64,000 nt of DNA from Chrysogorgia sp. JL179-B06 (GCA_035772405.1 JAYKKM010000226.1:558001-622000); one strand, 5' to 3'; counted from the stretch's first letter, positions 1 to 9,534 are shown. Notes: generated from the letters alone by a model not told the origin. A program made the numbers and translations.

Positions 1-1084
1 AGTTTAGGGCGATATATTGTCTAGTGCACGATATACATTATTTATTATGCCAATTCTTACCATGCATAGATATTGAAAAGATATGGTCGCCTCGGTTGCT
101 GCTACCAAACTTGATTATAAAATAAGTCGTGTCTTACGCACGCTGTGATTGGTCAGTTACCATGTTTATATCAGGCTTTAGTATAAATTGACAAGTTTAT
201 ATCACAAATCCTCAATTTTGATTGGCTATCGCAGGAGTTACTATCCCCTGATATAAACCTCTGCGGAAAAAGTCGCCTGATTTCGAAAGAATATTTACTT
301 TTTTCCATGAAAAAGCGAAATAAAAGTTATTTCTTGGGTTAGAAAGTTGTAAATTTATACTAAAACAATTAGACAACTCGCCCTTGTTTTCTATGAGCGA
401 TAGTCAACTCGGCTCCGCCTCGTTGACTATCTGCTCTTAGTATAATTTCTGAGCTTAAACGAGCTCTGATTGGCTGACTGGCCAGTAAATCTGAGACGAT
501 AGTCACCGCGTAGCGCGGTGACTATCACTTTACTAGAAATCATACTTGAAAAAGTGTTTTTTTGTAACCAGACTATATTTATTCGTTCCAGTCCCTCTCG
601 GAATCATCATTTTGATGTATGGTTTCTAAAACACGACGAAATTTTTTTCAAAATGGCGACTATATTATTATAACTAAAAAATCGTCGAAAAGGCTCAAAA
701 ACTTAGCATAAAGACATTGTATATATCAGGTTTCTCTCAAGATAGAACTGTCTAAGGGTAAGGAAGTTGTTTATCGTATAATTATTTGTATTTGTACGTC
801 CGTTTTGATCGTAGTGTGTTTTTGAAAGCTGTCAAGCGTGAGAAAACATCGAGCATAACACAGTTCAAACTGTCTATTTAAAACTTCTCAATTGAATATT
901 CAGTTCAAGCCTGAAATTATACTAAAACAATTAGTCACCTCAGTCTCGGTGATTATCGTTATATTTACCTCGCCGCTTCGCGGCTCGGTAAATATTCAAC
1001 GATAGTCACCTCGACTTCAGTGACTAATTGTTAAATAGAAAACGCGGGCTCGTTGTCTAATTGTTAAATATAACATGGATAGAT
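1..1084. repeat. AT-rich dispersed foldback repeats, no gene
   Basis: No convincing coding sequence is visible. Two stretches (about 355-450 and 915-1075) share the words 'atactaaaacaattag' and 'cgatagtca' arranged as inverted copies around short GC-rich palindromes such as cgccgcttcgcggct. They read as members of one dispersed foldback family. A related copy lies near 63015-63080. The function and class are unknown. Confidence 0.5.
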
Positions 1085-1228
1085 TACGCCATCGTGATAC
1101 GCCATCAATTATGGCTATACGCCATCAATTAGCCATCATACGCCATCAATTAGCCATCATACGCCATCAATTAGCCATCAATTAGCCATCATACGCCATC
1201 AATTAGACATCACGGCGCCATCATACGC
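1085..1228. repeat. Short tandem satellite (tacgccatcaattagccatca-type)
   Basis: About seven imperfect copies of a 10-21 bp unit built from 'tacgccatcaatt' and 'agccatca' run head to tail. The unit length alternates, which suggests slippage between two sub-units. No open frame or regulatory element is evident. Confidence 0.8.
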
Positions 1229-1300
1229 AGTAAGGAGAATTTCCGTGTTGATAAAAAATATATTTGTACATTTATTCGCTTTCTACGGGTTATTTTATAA

Positions 1301-1467
1301 AAGAAATAGAAAACATTTTTATCCGTGTTCTCATACGTTATATAAACACTCGTGGAAGTTTGGGAGAACTCGAAATCGCGTGAAACCACTATGATTTCTC
1401 GTTCTCCCAAACTTCCACTCGTGTTTATATAACCGCATGTAAACACGGAAAATGTTTTCTATTTCTT
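1301..1467. mobile_element. Foldback MITE-like element, about 75-bp arms
   Basis: The left arm begins aagaaatagaaaacattttt and the right arm ends with its reverse complement. Both arms also share an inner block reading ggaagtttgggagaac and its complement. The two arms cover nearly the whole 167 bp, leaving a short loop. I could not define a target duplication, so the transposon superfamily is open. Confidence 0.6.
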
Positions 1468-1829
1468 AAACAAAGTCTTTCAATGTCGATTTCTACTTGA
1501 CTGACCAGCCTTATCACATGGCTTCTCTAACAGTTAAACATAAAAATGAAAACATGGTTATATTCGTTGATACAGTATCACGAGGTTTTTGAACTACGGT
1601 ATTCCTGCAGAAAAACACAGTTTAGGAAACCATTAAACACATTTTAGGAAACCGTTAAATCAATATAAATTTCACTTACCCTAGTGTTTATCTCTTCAAT
1701 AGCTCTGCCCGGATATTCAATCTTGTTAGAAAACATTATAATTTACTGTCATTTTCGCAAAAATACTTTTCTCGAGACATGAAAAAAACACTCTCTCTTC
1801 TTCTGGCCAGACTTTGGACTTAAAAAAGT

Positions 1830-2430
1830 GGCGTGATATTACGTGCTTAGGTCATGTTAATTACGTCACTAACAGACACTGTGTGGTTTCAACACGGCAG
1901 CGTGTCTTTCTAACTTCCTGGCGTGTTGTCACAAGAGAGAGTCTTGGACCGGTTTTTTCACAGGTTTTTTATATGGTAGAAACCAGTTACGGTTTTAATT
2001 GTATTGTTTTATCCTGTGGATATTTCCGTGCCTTTATTATATAACATGCGAATTGCGATATATTTTCGTCTAAAAATGTGTCTTTCTCGCAGATGCATAT
2101 AACACGGTAGCGTGTTATTCAGTAATAACAATCTGGCGTGTTCTTGTCGCGGGAGACTTTCATTTAACACGTTGACGTGTTTTAGTGCTGTTCCAACACA
2201 CTTCTGCTCATTTTTTGACGTGTTCTTACTAGTTGTTGACGTGTTGTTTAAATTCCGTGTGTTGTTATAACACGCTAGTTCAACTAGCTCCAAATTTGAC
2301 GTGTTCTTACAACATGTCTGAAGAAAAAACAACACACTAGTGTGTTTTGATTCCTCTAGGTCCAGTTTTCGCAACACGTCACCGTGTTTTTATAACACGT
2401 TGACGTGTTATAAAAACACGCCAGCAACAC
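1830..2430. repeat. Cluster of ACACG/CGTGT inverted words
   Basis: The words aacacg and cgtgtt recur more than fifteen times in both orientations, often as short hairpins such as taacacggtagcgtgtta and aacacgttgacgtgtt. Long frames here on both strands are side effects of the repeat and match nothing I recognise. The cluster ends in a perfect inverted repeat at 2383-2420. Confidence 0.6.
2383..2420. repeat. Perfect 17-bp inverted repeat, 4-nt loop
   Basis: Arm cgtgtttttataacacg (2383-2399), loop ttga, then the exact reverse complement (2404-2420). It is the longest hairpin of the surrounding ACACG/CGTGT cluster. Confidence 0.9.
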
Positions 2431-2862
2431 TATAGTTAAAACATAGTTAAAGTTAACGATAGTCTCAGGGTATCGTTAGTGCGGCTTTCAAAAATCTAGT
2501 AAAAAATGCCGGCTTTGATTAGACATTTTTATTACGAACAACTAAATCAATAACGGAACCGCGTTAATTTAATTTGGAAGAGCTGTTCAACGAAGAGCTC
2601 TATCGCATTCGCATAACCTATAAACTATTCAATTTAGTCTGCCGAAGAACAAGTTTTTATCCATCGGGAAGTTTTGTCATGCAAGGAAGTCTTGTAGGCG
2701 ATATATACGTTTGTAAATATATTCTGAATATCAAAACCAAATATGATCAAGATTATATGGAATAAAACTATTAAAATAAAAGGCCAAGTATTTCCCGATA
2801 TTTTTTTAATTATCGAAACTTAAAATATTAAAACTGAGTAAAAACATTTGACTGTTTTTGGT
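2431..2862. other. 3' flank of the disrupted GPCR, no gene seen
   Basis: AT-rich sequence downstream (on the minus strand) of the GPCR stop codon. A 63-residue open frame at 2574-2765 has no recognisable domain and is probably chance. No repeat family was recognised. Confidence 0.4.
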
Positions 2863-3038
2863 CTAGTTACATCTCAATATCCGTTTAAATGCAGCACGGT
2901 ACTCCCTACTTCTGGCTGCATATATCCAAGGGTTAAGTGAACTGGAGGTGTAGGAAACGAGAATCGCCCACAGCCAATGGCGATAGATATGATTCTTCTT
3001 ACATCTGTCAGTAGTACTGTTATCCAAAATCGAAAACA
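2863..3038 (-). pseudogene. GPCR C-terminal part (TM7), severed by the Polinton
   Basis: This is the 3' end of the class A GPCR gene whose 5' part lies at 22127-22871. The reading frame supplies extracellular loop 3 (SILDNSTTDRCKKN), a TM7 with the NPWIY form of the NPxxY signature, then a short basic cytoplasmic tail with helix-8-like residues (REYRAAFKRIL) and the stop at 2863-2865. Without the element and one 6-bp target copy, the two parts total 915 nt, i.e. 304 codons plus stop in a single frame with no other break. That is the usual size for a small anthozoan orphan GPCR. The gene is therefore disrupted by insertion rather than decayed. The ligand is unknown. Confidence 0.85.
3033..3038. 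repeat. Left 6-bp target site duplication (aaaaca)
   Basis: aaaaca abuts the left AGTAGTATAG terminus and is identical to the six bases following the right terminus. A 6-bp duplication is the established signature of Polinton integration by the retroviral-type integrase. Confidence 0.95.
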
Positions 3039-3566
3039 AGTAGTATAGAGAGTGGGGGTACGAGCCCAATTTTTACACATTCAATGTTGAACGCGAATAT
3101 AATCACCAAAACATTACCAAATTTCACCAAATCCCAAACCCCCAAAAGTTCGATGTCATTTCGGTAATTCTAAATTTACAACATACATCAAATAAGACCA
3201 CAAACTCGATTTATATGCTAATAATGTGACATTTCAATATTTTTGCATGTTTTTTTAAAAAATAGAAAGTGTCGTTTCACATTTTTCGCGTATTTAAAAA
3301 AAAGAAAGTGTCGTTTCACATTTTTCGCATATTTAAAAAAGAGAGTGTCGTTTCAACATTTTCGCATTTTTGTTCAACAAACTACAACTACTGTTGTCTC
3401 AATTCACGCGCGAAAAAAAAAAAACCACTAGATTTTCAAGTCTAGTGGTGATGTTTATCCAAATGGATAGCAAAATGGTGCTCTTTTGATTGGCTAACAA
3501 CATTGACTAACAAATAGCCAACTATTTTACGAATTAGTCCGTTTGCTCACTATTCTCAGTGTCTAC
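3039..3566. repeat. Polinton left terminal inverted repeat
   Basis: It is near identical to the reverse complement of 21610-22126 apart from small indels in A/T runs and the hairpin loop. It contains three spaced copies of a unit of about 35 bp ('aaagtgtcgtttcacatttttcgc' type, roughly 3265-3365). The repeat does not stop at the gene boundary: it runs through the stop codon and last codons of the gene ending at 3534. Confidence 0.93.
3424..3449 (-). terminator. TIR hairpin followed by T tract (3' end of leftmost gene)
   Basis: On the minus strand the arms accactaga / tctagtggt form a 9-bp stem with an 8-nt loop, followed directly by a long T run. It starts about 85 nt after the stop codon of the leftmost gene. 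The same stem with a different loop lies in the right TIR. It resembles a transcript 3'-end or termination/polyadenylation hairpin of the kind used by some large DNA viruses. The function is inferred. Confidence 0.5.
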
Positions 3567-4046
3567 CACCTCGCTCCTAAAATGGTGATCGTACACATAT
3601 TTCAACGTTGTGATTCCTCCCGACAACAAGCCTAAGAAAGGCACGTACGGTGTCACAACCGCGACAATGCTCTCGACGTCTTTCTTTAGTAACGGGTCTT
3701 TTTGCAACTCGTCGTTTAGTTCCTCAGGGTTCTCAATAGCGTTCAACCCATCTAGTAAGTTAGCGAATTTGCTGATTAGCAAGTCGGTGAGAAAGGCGTT
3801 TGCGATCTCCATTCTCTTCAACTCGTATTGGTGCCATATCTTGTCGATAACTTTTGCGGACGCTTTTTTAATGTACGCTTCGGACTGACTTACCACACCG
3901 TCACCGGACAGTCTAATAAGTTCGGATCTCCTAACGTCAATGTTGTCTTCCACAGTTGGGGTGTCGTCAGTCTCCTCAACTAATTCCTCAATCGTAGGAT
4001 TTTCCTCACTTTTGCGTTTCACCATCGCGTTATTACTTATACCCAT
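3534..4046 (-). CDS. Polinton terminal protein of unknown function, 170 aa
   Basis: Not recognised by family. The N-terminal third is acidic and basic and predicted disordered (KRKSEENPTIEELVEE). A helical middle (residues 50-105) follows, then one hydrophobic segment (about 125-155, VAVVTPYVPFLGLLSGGITT) that could be a membrane helix. The last residues, ENSEQTD, are the same as the C-terminus of the DNA polymerase at the opposite end of the element, because the inverted repeat extends into both genes. The gene lies 3 bp downstream of the ATPase on the same strand and probably shares its transcript. It could be a structural or membrane-associated protein. The gene call is firm; the function is unknown. 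Confidence 0.75.
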   Translation of the reverse strand: MGISNNAMVKRKSEENPTIEELVEETDDTPTVEDNIDVRRSELIRLSGDGVVSQSEAYIKKASAKVIDKIWHQYELKRMEIANAFLTDLLISKFANLLDGLNAIENPEELNDELQKDPLLKKDVESIVAVVTPYVPFLGLLSGGITTLKYVYDHHFRSEVVDTENSEQTD

Positions 4047-4049
4047 ATT

Positions 4050-4649
4050 TTATTGCGGAATAACAACTTCGTGACTGTATGGATAGCGCAGTGAGATTTC
4101 GAGTCTAGCGTACTTATTATTTTTTAATGCGGTCGCAATCGCCGACGATTTTTCTCTGCTAATGTTTCCAAGGTAATCGTCGATAACGACCTTCATATCA
4201 CTTCTGCTCGGACAGTAAAAGCAAACGAGCTTACTAATATTTTCTCTATACGGTTTTGCGATCGACGTCAGTTGTTGTGTGATGACAATGACGCTCAACA
4301 TAAAATGTCGCGCACTAAAAGCTAAGTTGACCAACTGACTAGTCCTATTCTTGACGTCCTGCCCACTCGCACAGTCGTCCAACACAATCAGAGTGTTAGT
4401 ACCTTTAAAAACGTTAGTCACACACTTGAGAACAGCATCGACACTGTCCTGTGTGCAGTCTATCGCTAACACGTCGGGGTCGCGCACATATTTCCAATCT
4501 TGGTACGCTTTGTTCCACTCGAAAGTTGGACAAATCAACACAATGTAGTCAAATTTACTAAAGTACTCAGATTCCAATGTTTCCAGCAAATAATGCGTCT
4601 TACCACAAGCTGTCATACCAACGATTAGCATATTAAACGGAGTCTCCAT
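4050..4649 (-). CDS. Packaging ATPase (FtsK/HerA, A32-like), 199 aa
   Basis: A P-loop ATPase that by family would pump the genome into preformed capsids. Walker A is GMTACGKT at residues 11-18. Walker B is TLIVLDDC around residues 86-93, with D91/D92 as metal and catalytic acids. The polar sensor stretch VIVITQQ (120-126) matches the A32-type genome-packaging ATPases of polintoviruses, virophages and large DNA viruses. The protein is compact with no extra domains, typical for Polintons. It lies between the capsid gene (15 bp upstream) and the terminal gene, all on one strand, which fits a morphogenesis operon-like block. The start ATG is the first in frame and directly precedes the conserved beta strand leading into Walker A. 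Function assignment is high confidence. Confidence 0.92.
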   Translation of the reverse strand: METPFNMLIVGMTACGKTHYLLETLESEYFSKFDYIVLICPTFEWNKAYQDWKYVRDPDVLAIDCTQDSVDAVLKCVTNVFKGTNTLIVLDDCASGQDVKNRTSQLVNLAFSARHFMLSVIVITQQLTSIAKPYRENISKLVCFYCPSRSDMKVVIDDYLGNISREKSSAIATALKNNKYARLEISLRYPYSHEVVIPQ

Positions 4650-4664
4650 TAACTCACGTTTGAT

Positions 4665-5903
4665 TTAATACTGGATTGACTGCAGCCCATTGTTCATGAA
4701 GTTGACCAACCCGTCACTCATCACAAACACCCTACACATAACATTCGCAGTCGTCGCTTTCTTAGTGATCTCAAGAAGCACACCGGATTGTGTGTTCACA
4801 ATTTTTTTACCAGTGGCGACGTTGTAATTATCTTGGACGCTCCTCAAGTCGATGACCAACGCAAAGCCATCTTTATAGAACTTCTGTATGGTCATGAACT
4901 GAGCGTGTTCTTCACCCAAACCAAACAGTCGTTTCGCTTCTGCATAGAACTTCAACTTTGGGATGCCTTGTGAGTACACACTATTTGGCACACCTTCAAT
5001 TGTGACTCTAACACTATCAATATTTGGGTAAAGAAACTCCTCGCTGTCTGTTCGCATCTTATTCGTGAATAGCAACACAATCGCCTTCATGCTTTTTCTT
5101 GGAAGATTAATGTTTTCATTCACAATGGTCGTGCCTTTGTCCCATTCAGTGGTTTTCATCAACGTGATGTGTTCGTATGACAGACTACGACCACTTGCAT
5201 AGCCCGACGCTATTTCGTCAGCGAGCTCCTGATTATCAATCGTCTCATACTCAAGCTCGAGGTTCTCCAGAGTGTACCCACCCACAGCGCTACCGGATTG
5301 CGCCACCATGATGTCTGTGGCCTTCGGAAGTGTGATGACGTACTGCAAATTGTTGTTCATGCTAAAAGGAGCGTACAACCCGTGGTCATTCATGATCTTG
5401 CCGAGCTTAATCCGCTGTTTCGTTCCAATCACACCAAACATTAACGCGTCACTAACTTTAGTAACATTCCCACTTGTCGCACCACTGTCATCCTTAGAAA
5501 TTAGCTTTCTCAAGTTCTCACCACCAATACCATAGTCAATCATTTGGTCTCGCGCAGTAACACTTTCCCAAAGGTCGCGATAAACACCAGTGTAGTTTTC
5601 CCCATTGTTGTCGTACACAGTTTCCCCAGCTAGTCTCACGACAAGTTTCTCAACCAACAACTTGCTAACATTATTCAAGAACCAGCTTTTGGCGTTCGCA
5701 TTCTTAAAGTCGAACACTAAACCCAACGACCCAGGCACCAAACAGCTGCTAACCTTAAGCTTCGGTATATCAATGTAAAGTTCCTCACCAGGACTGACCT
5801 TATTGGGGTTCAACGTGATCACGTGCTGCGTTCTCACCCCTTTTATGCCACCCATGGTCGCTCGTCTAAAACCAGGGCTCAACTCTGCTGACGTGACGTT
5901 CAT
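4665..5903 (-). CDS. Polinton major capsid protein, double jelly-roll type, 412 aa
   Basis: Beta-rich protein without signal peptide or membrane segment. Recognisable blocks are the N-terminal 'GPGEELY.DIPKL'-like strand region (VSPGEELYIDIPKLK), a central LENLELEYETI strand, LPRKSMKAIVLLFTN, and VRVTIEGVPNSVYSQGIPKL. It ends in a beta-strand segment followed by the conserved tail FVMSDGLVNFMNNGL. These match my recall of the protein regarded as the double jelly-roll capsid protein of cnidarian Polintons. Its position immediately upstream of the packaging ATPase supports this. If correct, trimers of this protein would form the icosahedral shell. The fold is not provable by eye; structure prediction should give two stacked eight-stranded jelly rolls. 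The ATG at 5903 follows a TATA-like gtaaaggtat. Confidence 0.75.
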   Translation of the reverse strand: MNVTSAELSPGFRRATMGGIKGVRTQHVITLNPNKVSPGEELYIDIPKLKVSSCLVPGSLGLVFDFKNANAKSWFLNNVSKLLVEKLVVRLAGETVYDNNGENYTGVYRDLWESVTARDQMIDYGIGGENLRKLISKDDSGATSGNVTKVSDALMFGVIGTKQRIKLGKIMNDHGLYAPFSMNNNLQYVITLPKATDIMVAQSGSAVGGYTLENLELEYETIDNQELADEIASGYASGRSLSYEHITLMKTTEWDKGTTIVNENINLPRKSMKAIVLLFTNKMRTDSEEFLYPNIDSVRVTIEGVPNSVYSQGIPKLKFYAEAKRLFGLGEEHAQFMTIQKFYKDGFALVIDLRSVQDNYNVATGKKIVNTQSGVLLEITKKATTANVMCRVFVMSDGLVNFMNNGLQSIQY

Positions 5904-5926
5904 ATACCTTTACATATGTTTTATCG

Positions 5927-7354
5927 CTACCGTTTTAGCTTGTAATAATCATAAGCAAACCACGCAAGTACCACCGCGAGTACCCACAGATTTTGAGCCA
6001 ACCAAGCGAGACCCTTTGCACCCAACGTCAACATATTGTAAACTAAATTAGCCAATCCAACGGCCCATGGACCCATCTTTGTGATTGCGTTCTTAACAGC
6101 CTGTGCGAATGACCTCGTAGCCATAGCGCCTTTCATAACAGCAGACCTCCCAGCGATAATAATTGTTGTTATAATTCCAGCCACTGAAATTGCTACAGCG
6201 CTCAACCCAACCATATTTTCTTTAGCCCATTCCTTAAATTTCTGCAATCTGTCAATGTCGACTTCCTGCTGCTCTCTAACCTCTTCTATTTCTCGCTGTT
6301 CAATAACTCTGTCTCTAGCCTGTCTAAGTCCAATCATTCTCTCAAATAGACTAATACGCTCTTTTTTCTCTGCAGCTGTGAGGCCTTCTCTGTCGAGCTC
6401 TTCCAATCTCCTAATCGTTTCATTTTCCGCCTTTTTTAAATAGTCTGCTTGTATTTGCAACGCACCAGTGTCACCTATTCTTGACTCGCGCAACACACCA
6501 TCACCTGGATTAAGCACACCACCCAGCTCGCGGTTTTCGTTTTGTGATAGTCCACGTATGTCAGCGTGGTCCACTCTTGTTTCAATTACTGGGAGGTCAT
6601 CTGGGATTGCTTCTGTTGTGACAGCTGTTGTTTCTGCGCTCTTGGGGATTTTTTTAACTAACTCTTTGAACTGCTCAATAGCGTTTTTACTACTCGTGTC
6701 TTTACTGTAGATCAAGCCTTTTTTCACAGGTATTAGAATTCGTTTGGGTTTTCCATATTTACCATCTTTGTTTATCGGTTTGAAAAGAATAACCCCTGAG
6801 TCCGTAACCTGTGACCTGTTAACTATTTCCCTTGACACGTTGTCGTGACCAAGCGCTTTTTTACTCAATTCATTTATTTTCTTATTTATTAGCTCGATTC
6901 TTTTTACTTCACTTTTTATTAACTCTTTGTTGAACGCTTTTAGTTCATCCAGTCTTCTATCAATTTCTTCCGACTCTTCAAAAGCTATACTGAAGCTTAT
7001 GTCATTGACGTCACCATATGACTCCCGCTCAACAAACTCCGCTGCTGGGACTTCTATGTTGGTTCCCCTTATCGTCACCGTCTTACCATCATCAGTGTCA
7101 ATGAATGACGTCTCTTTTTGCCAATCTCGTCTCGCGTCTAGCTCACTCCTTATCTTTTTCGCTAGGTCTTGATAGTCGTTGTAATTAACACGAACGTCTT
7201 CCGGCATGTCGTCTTCAGTGTGCTTACCGTACATGCCTTCAATAACGTCTTCAACATCGGCGAGCGTCTTTTCTAATTGCTCATCGCTCATGTCTTCGTG
7301 CTTATTGAGGGTTTCCATCTCAATCTCGTCAAAACCTTCCCCACCTTCAGCCAT
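5927..7354 (-). CDS. Polinton membrane-associated protein, paralogue A, 475 aa
   Basis: The N-terminus is acidic and helical (FDEIEMETLNKHEDMSDEQLE). A long charged coiled-coil-like region runs to about residue 380, including an arginine/glutamate stretch ending EQREIEEVREQQEVDIDRLQ. The C-terminal 95 residues are strongly hydrophobic with about three to four membrane-type helices (WAKENMVGLSAVAISVAGII, then GPWAVGLANLVY and WLAQNLWVLAVVLAWFAYDY). The tail is nearly identical to that of the adjacent 335-aa protein, as are the start region and the DTGALQI.AD block, so the two are tandem paralogues. Here about 140 extra residues lie in the middle. I recall similar ORFs in cnidarian Polintons; their biochemical role is not established. 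It could be an internal membrane or pore protein of the virion. Confidence 0.8.
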   Translation of the reverse strand: MAEGGEGFDEIEMETLNKHEDMSDEQLEKTLADVEDVIEGMYGKHTEDDMPEDVRVNYNDYQDLAKKIRSELDARRDWQKETSFIDTDDGKTVTIRGTNIEVPAAEFVERESYGDVNDISFSIAFEESEEIDRRLDELKAFNKELIKSEVKRIELINKKINELSKKALGHDNVSREIVNRSQVTDSGVILFKPINKDGKYGKPKRILIPVKKGLIYSKDTSSKNAIEQFKELVKKIPKSAETTAVTTEAIPDDLPVIETRVDHADIRGLSQNENRELGGVLNPGDGVLRESRIGDTGALQIQADYLKKAENETIRRLEELDREGLTAAEKKERISLFERMIGLRQARDRVIEQREIEEVREQQEVDIDRLQKFKEWAKENMVGLSAVAISVAGIITTIIIAGRSAVMKGAMATRSFAQAVKNAITKMGPWAVGLANLVYNMLTLGAKGLAWLAQNLWVLAVVLAWFAYDYYKLKR

Positions 7355-7360
7355 ATTACA

Positions 7361-7408
7361 TTAGCTCACATTTTGAATATCGCTCTCTGACTCCCACGAA
7401 TCACATTT
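7361..7408 (-). pseudogene. Relic of the integrase C-terminus (15 codons plus stop)
   Basis: Between the two paralogues lies an in-frame string reading K-C-D-S-W-E-S-E-SDIQNVS-stop. It is almost the same as the last residues of the integrase at 8428 (K-H-N-S-W-I-P-E-SDIQNVS-stop). The 6-nt spacer to the following ATG is also duplicated (tgtaat versus tgtaac). The sequence marks the duplication junction: the duplicated unit was 'integrase tail plus membrane-protein gene'. Confidence 0.9.
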
Positions 7409-7413
7409 TCTCT

Positions 7414-8421
7414 CTAGTTTAGATAATTGTACGCAAGCCACGCGAATGTCACCGCAAACACCCACAGATTTTGAGCTAACCAAGCGAGACCCTTTGCACC
7501 TGTCACCAGCGCGTCGTAAACTAAGTTAGCCAATCCAACAGCCCATGGACCCATCTTCGTTATCGCGTTCTTAACAGCCTGTGCAAACGACCTCGTGACC
7601 ATAGCGCCTTTCATAACGTTAGTCCTCCCAGCGATAATAACAGTCGTCACAATTGCTGCCACTGAAATCGCTAAAGCACTCATCCCAACCATATTTTCTC
7701 TAGCCCATTTCTTGAACTTCTGAAACCTGTCAATGTCGATCTCTTGTCGCTCTCTAACCTCTTCTATTTCCCGCTGTTCGATAAGCATGTCTTTAGCTTG
7801 TGTAAGTCCAATCACTCTTTCAGCTAGATCGACGAACTCTTCGTTCTCTGCAGCCGTGAGGTCTTTTTCTGCGAGCTCTGCTATTCTTTTGTTCACTTCA
7901 TTTATCAAGTTTTGATAACGGTCCGCTCGTATTTGCAATGCGCCAGTGTCGCCTATTCTAGACTCACGCGACACGTTCTCGCTTGGATTGAGTAGCGCGC
8001 TCAACTCACGGTTCTCGACTGGTGTTAGTCCAGGTATGTTGACGTACTCTGCGTGTGTGGTGTCTAACAATGGCACACTCCTCACGACGTCTTCACGATC
8101 TCTCACGTTGTCAATAGTCTGCGTTGCGAGATCACTAAAAACCCTCTCCACATGTTGATACACTCCTCCACCACTCCGCGTTACGAGATCGCTAGTAGTC
8201 TCCCCCATGTGTTGACGAAGTCTTATGTCGTGTTCGCGCTTCAGTCCACTCTCCACTCTAGTTAGTCTAGTTTCCTCATCGGCTGTGACGCCTAGATCGC
8301 CCCGAGCTAGCTCAAGATCTTGAGTGGCTCTCTCGAGACTGCGATCTAGCTCATCATTACTCATATCTTTGTGTTCATCAAAGCCCTCCGTCTCGAGGTC
8401 GTCGAAGCCACTCTTAGCCAT
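7414..8421 (-). CDS. Polinton membrane-associated protein, paralogue B, 335 aa
   Basis: Shorter paralogue of the 475-aa protein. It shares the start (FDDLETEGFDEHKDMSNDELD), the middle block SRESRIGDTGALQIRAD, the EQREIEEVRERQEIDIDR helix and the hydrophobic C-terminus with several membrane-type helices (about residues 245-335). It lacks the central 140 residues of its partner. It begins 6 nt after the integrase stop codon, so it is probably co-transcribed with the integrase. Nucleotide conservation is strongest in the 3' half. It is either an assembly or membrane protein duplicated for dosage, or one that acts as a heteromer. The function is unknown. Confidence 0.8.
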   Translation of the reverse strand: MAKSGFDDLETEGFDEHKDMSNDELDRSLERATQDLELARGDLGVTADEETRLTRVESGLKREHDIRLRQHMGETTSDLVTRSGGGVYQHVERVFSDLATQTIDNVRDREDVVRSVPLLDTTHAEYVNIPGLTPVENRELSALLNPSENVSRESRIGDTGALQIRADRYQNLINEVNKRIAELAEKDLTAAENEEFVDLAERVIGLTQAKDMLIEQREIEEVRERQEIDIDRFQKFKKWARENMVGMSALAISVAAIVTTVIIAGRTNVMKGAMVTRSFAQAVKNAITKMGPWAVGLANLVYDALVTGAKGLAWLAQNLWVFAVTFAWLAYNYLN

Positions 8422-8427
8422 GTTACA

Positions 8428-9534
8428 TTAGCTCACATTTTGAATATCACTTTCTGGTATCCATGAGTTATGTTTGCTCTCATAACCCAACCATTTGACC
8501 AGCGCCATCTTCTTCCCTCTGACTCTCTTTCTTTTCAACACCTTTTCAACTCTGTACACATCGTCACCACCACGTTTCCTATTGACCAGCGACAATTCCT
8601 GTTCATAAAACTTACCAATAATCTGTTCACCGGTGTGATCCTCAATTTCGTACACATTCGGATCACCACGAATAACCTTTACCACTTTAAACAGCTCCTC
8701 AGTGAAGTTGGCTTCATAACCCTTTGTGAACACACTCTTGTACTTACTAATTCTCACCGATTGACCAATCTTAAACTTTGGCAATGGGTTGTCCGCAAAT
8801 TGGTGACCAAACAAAGTGGTCCACACTTCGCCCTCATTTGACTTATTGACATCCTTCGGCTTCATCATAATACTACGGTTCACACTGCTATTATAATTGC
8901 TCACAAACTGGTCCAAAGCGTCAATCCATTTGTATGTTCCACGAGTGTAAAAGTACTTCCACATAATGCTCTTCAGACTTCTATTAAAACGCTCAACAAC
9001 AGCGGCCTTTTTATCGCTCTTTGTGCTGAAATATTCAACACCATGTTCTTTCAGTAAACTTTTCACACCAACATTGTAGAACTCAAGTCCGTCGTCAAAT
9101 TGTGCTAACTTAGGTGTGACCCCAAACCGATCTTTAAAATCACTCAACAACTTTCCAACAGCCTTAGTCATGTTCTTAATGTCTTTTCTATAAACCGCAA
9201 TTCCAAAAGCATATCTACTCAATATTTCAATGCCTGTCAGTATCCAATAGTAACCGCCATTCTGTTTTGAGTACTTACTCATGTCCACTAAGTCCATTTG
9301 GAGCTCTTCACCAAGAAATCCAACAAAGGTCGCACGGAATTTATGCCTTCTCACAATAGGTTTGTACCTAGTGTAGGTGTCCTGCGTGGTCAACCATTCT
9401 TTCACTGTTTTTCTAGTTACTTTCAATCCGTCTCCCAATGCGCTTTGATACAGTCTCTCTACACCACTGAACCCTGTCTTAGGATTATAATAAATGTCTC
9501 TCAACCCTTGCTCTGTCTCCACACCAAGCTCCAT
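8428..9534 (-). CDS. Polinton integrase (RVE family) with C-terminal chromodomain
   Basis: DDE integrase that would insert the element and create the 6-bp duplication. Counting from a GTG at 9543, the catalytic acids are D84 in LQMDLVDM, D150/D151 in QFDDGLEFYN, and E184 in AAVVERFNRSLK. The ATG at 9532-9534 (residue 4) is the likely true start, giving 368 aa. The N-terminal 70 residues form a helical DNA-binding region. After the core comes an SH3-like barrel (FKIGQSVRISKYKSVFTKGY). The end is a chromodomain (YRVEKVLKRKRVRGKKMALV, then KWLGYESKHNSW), expected to tether integration to chromatin marks. All catalytic residues are present and the frame is open, so the gene appears intact. Its last codons are duplicated further along (7361-7408). 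Confidence 0.95.
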   Translation of the reverse strand: MELGVETEQGLRDIYYNPKTGFSGVERLYQSALGDGLKVTRKTVKEWLTTQDTYTRYKPIVRRHKFRATFVGFLGEELQMDLVDMSKYSKQNGGYYWILTGIEILSRYAFGIAVYRKDIKNMTKAVGKLLSDFKDRFGVTPKLAQFDDGLEFYNVGVKSLLKEHGVEYFSTKSDKKAAVVERFNRSLKSIMWKYFYTRGTYKWIDALDQFVSNYNSSVNRSIMMKPKDVNKSNEGEVWTTLFGHQFADNPLPKFKIGQSVRISKYKSVFTKGYEANFTEELFKVVKVIRGDPNVYEIEDHTGEQIIGKFYEQELSLVNRKRGGDDVYRVEKVLKRKRVRGKKMALVKWLGYESKHNSWIPESDIQNVS

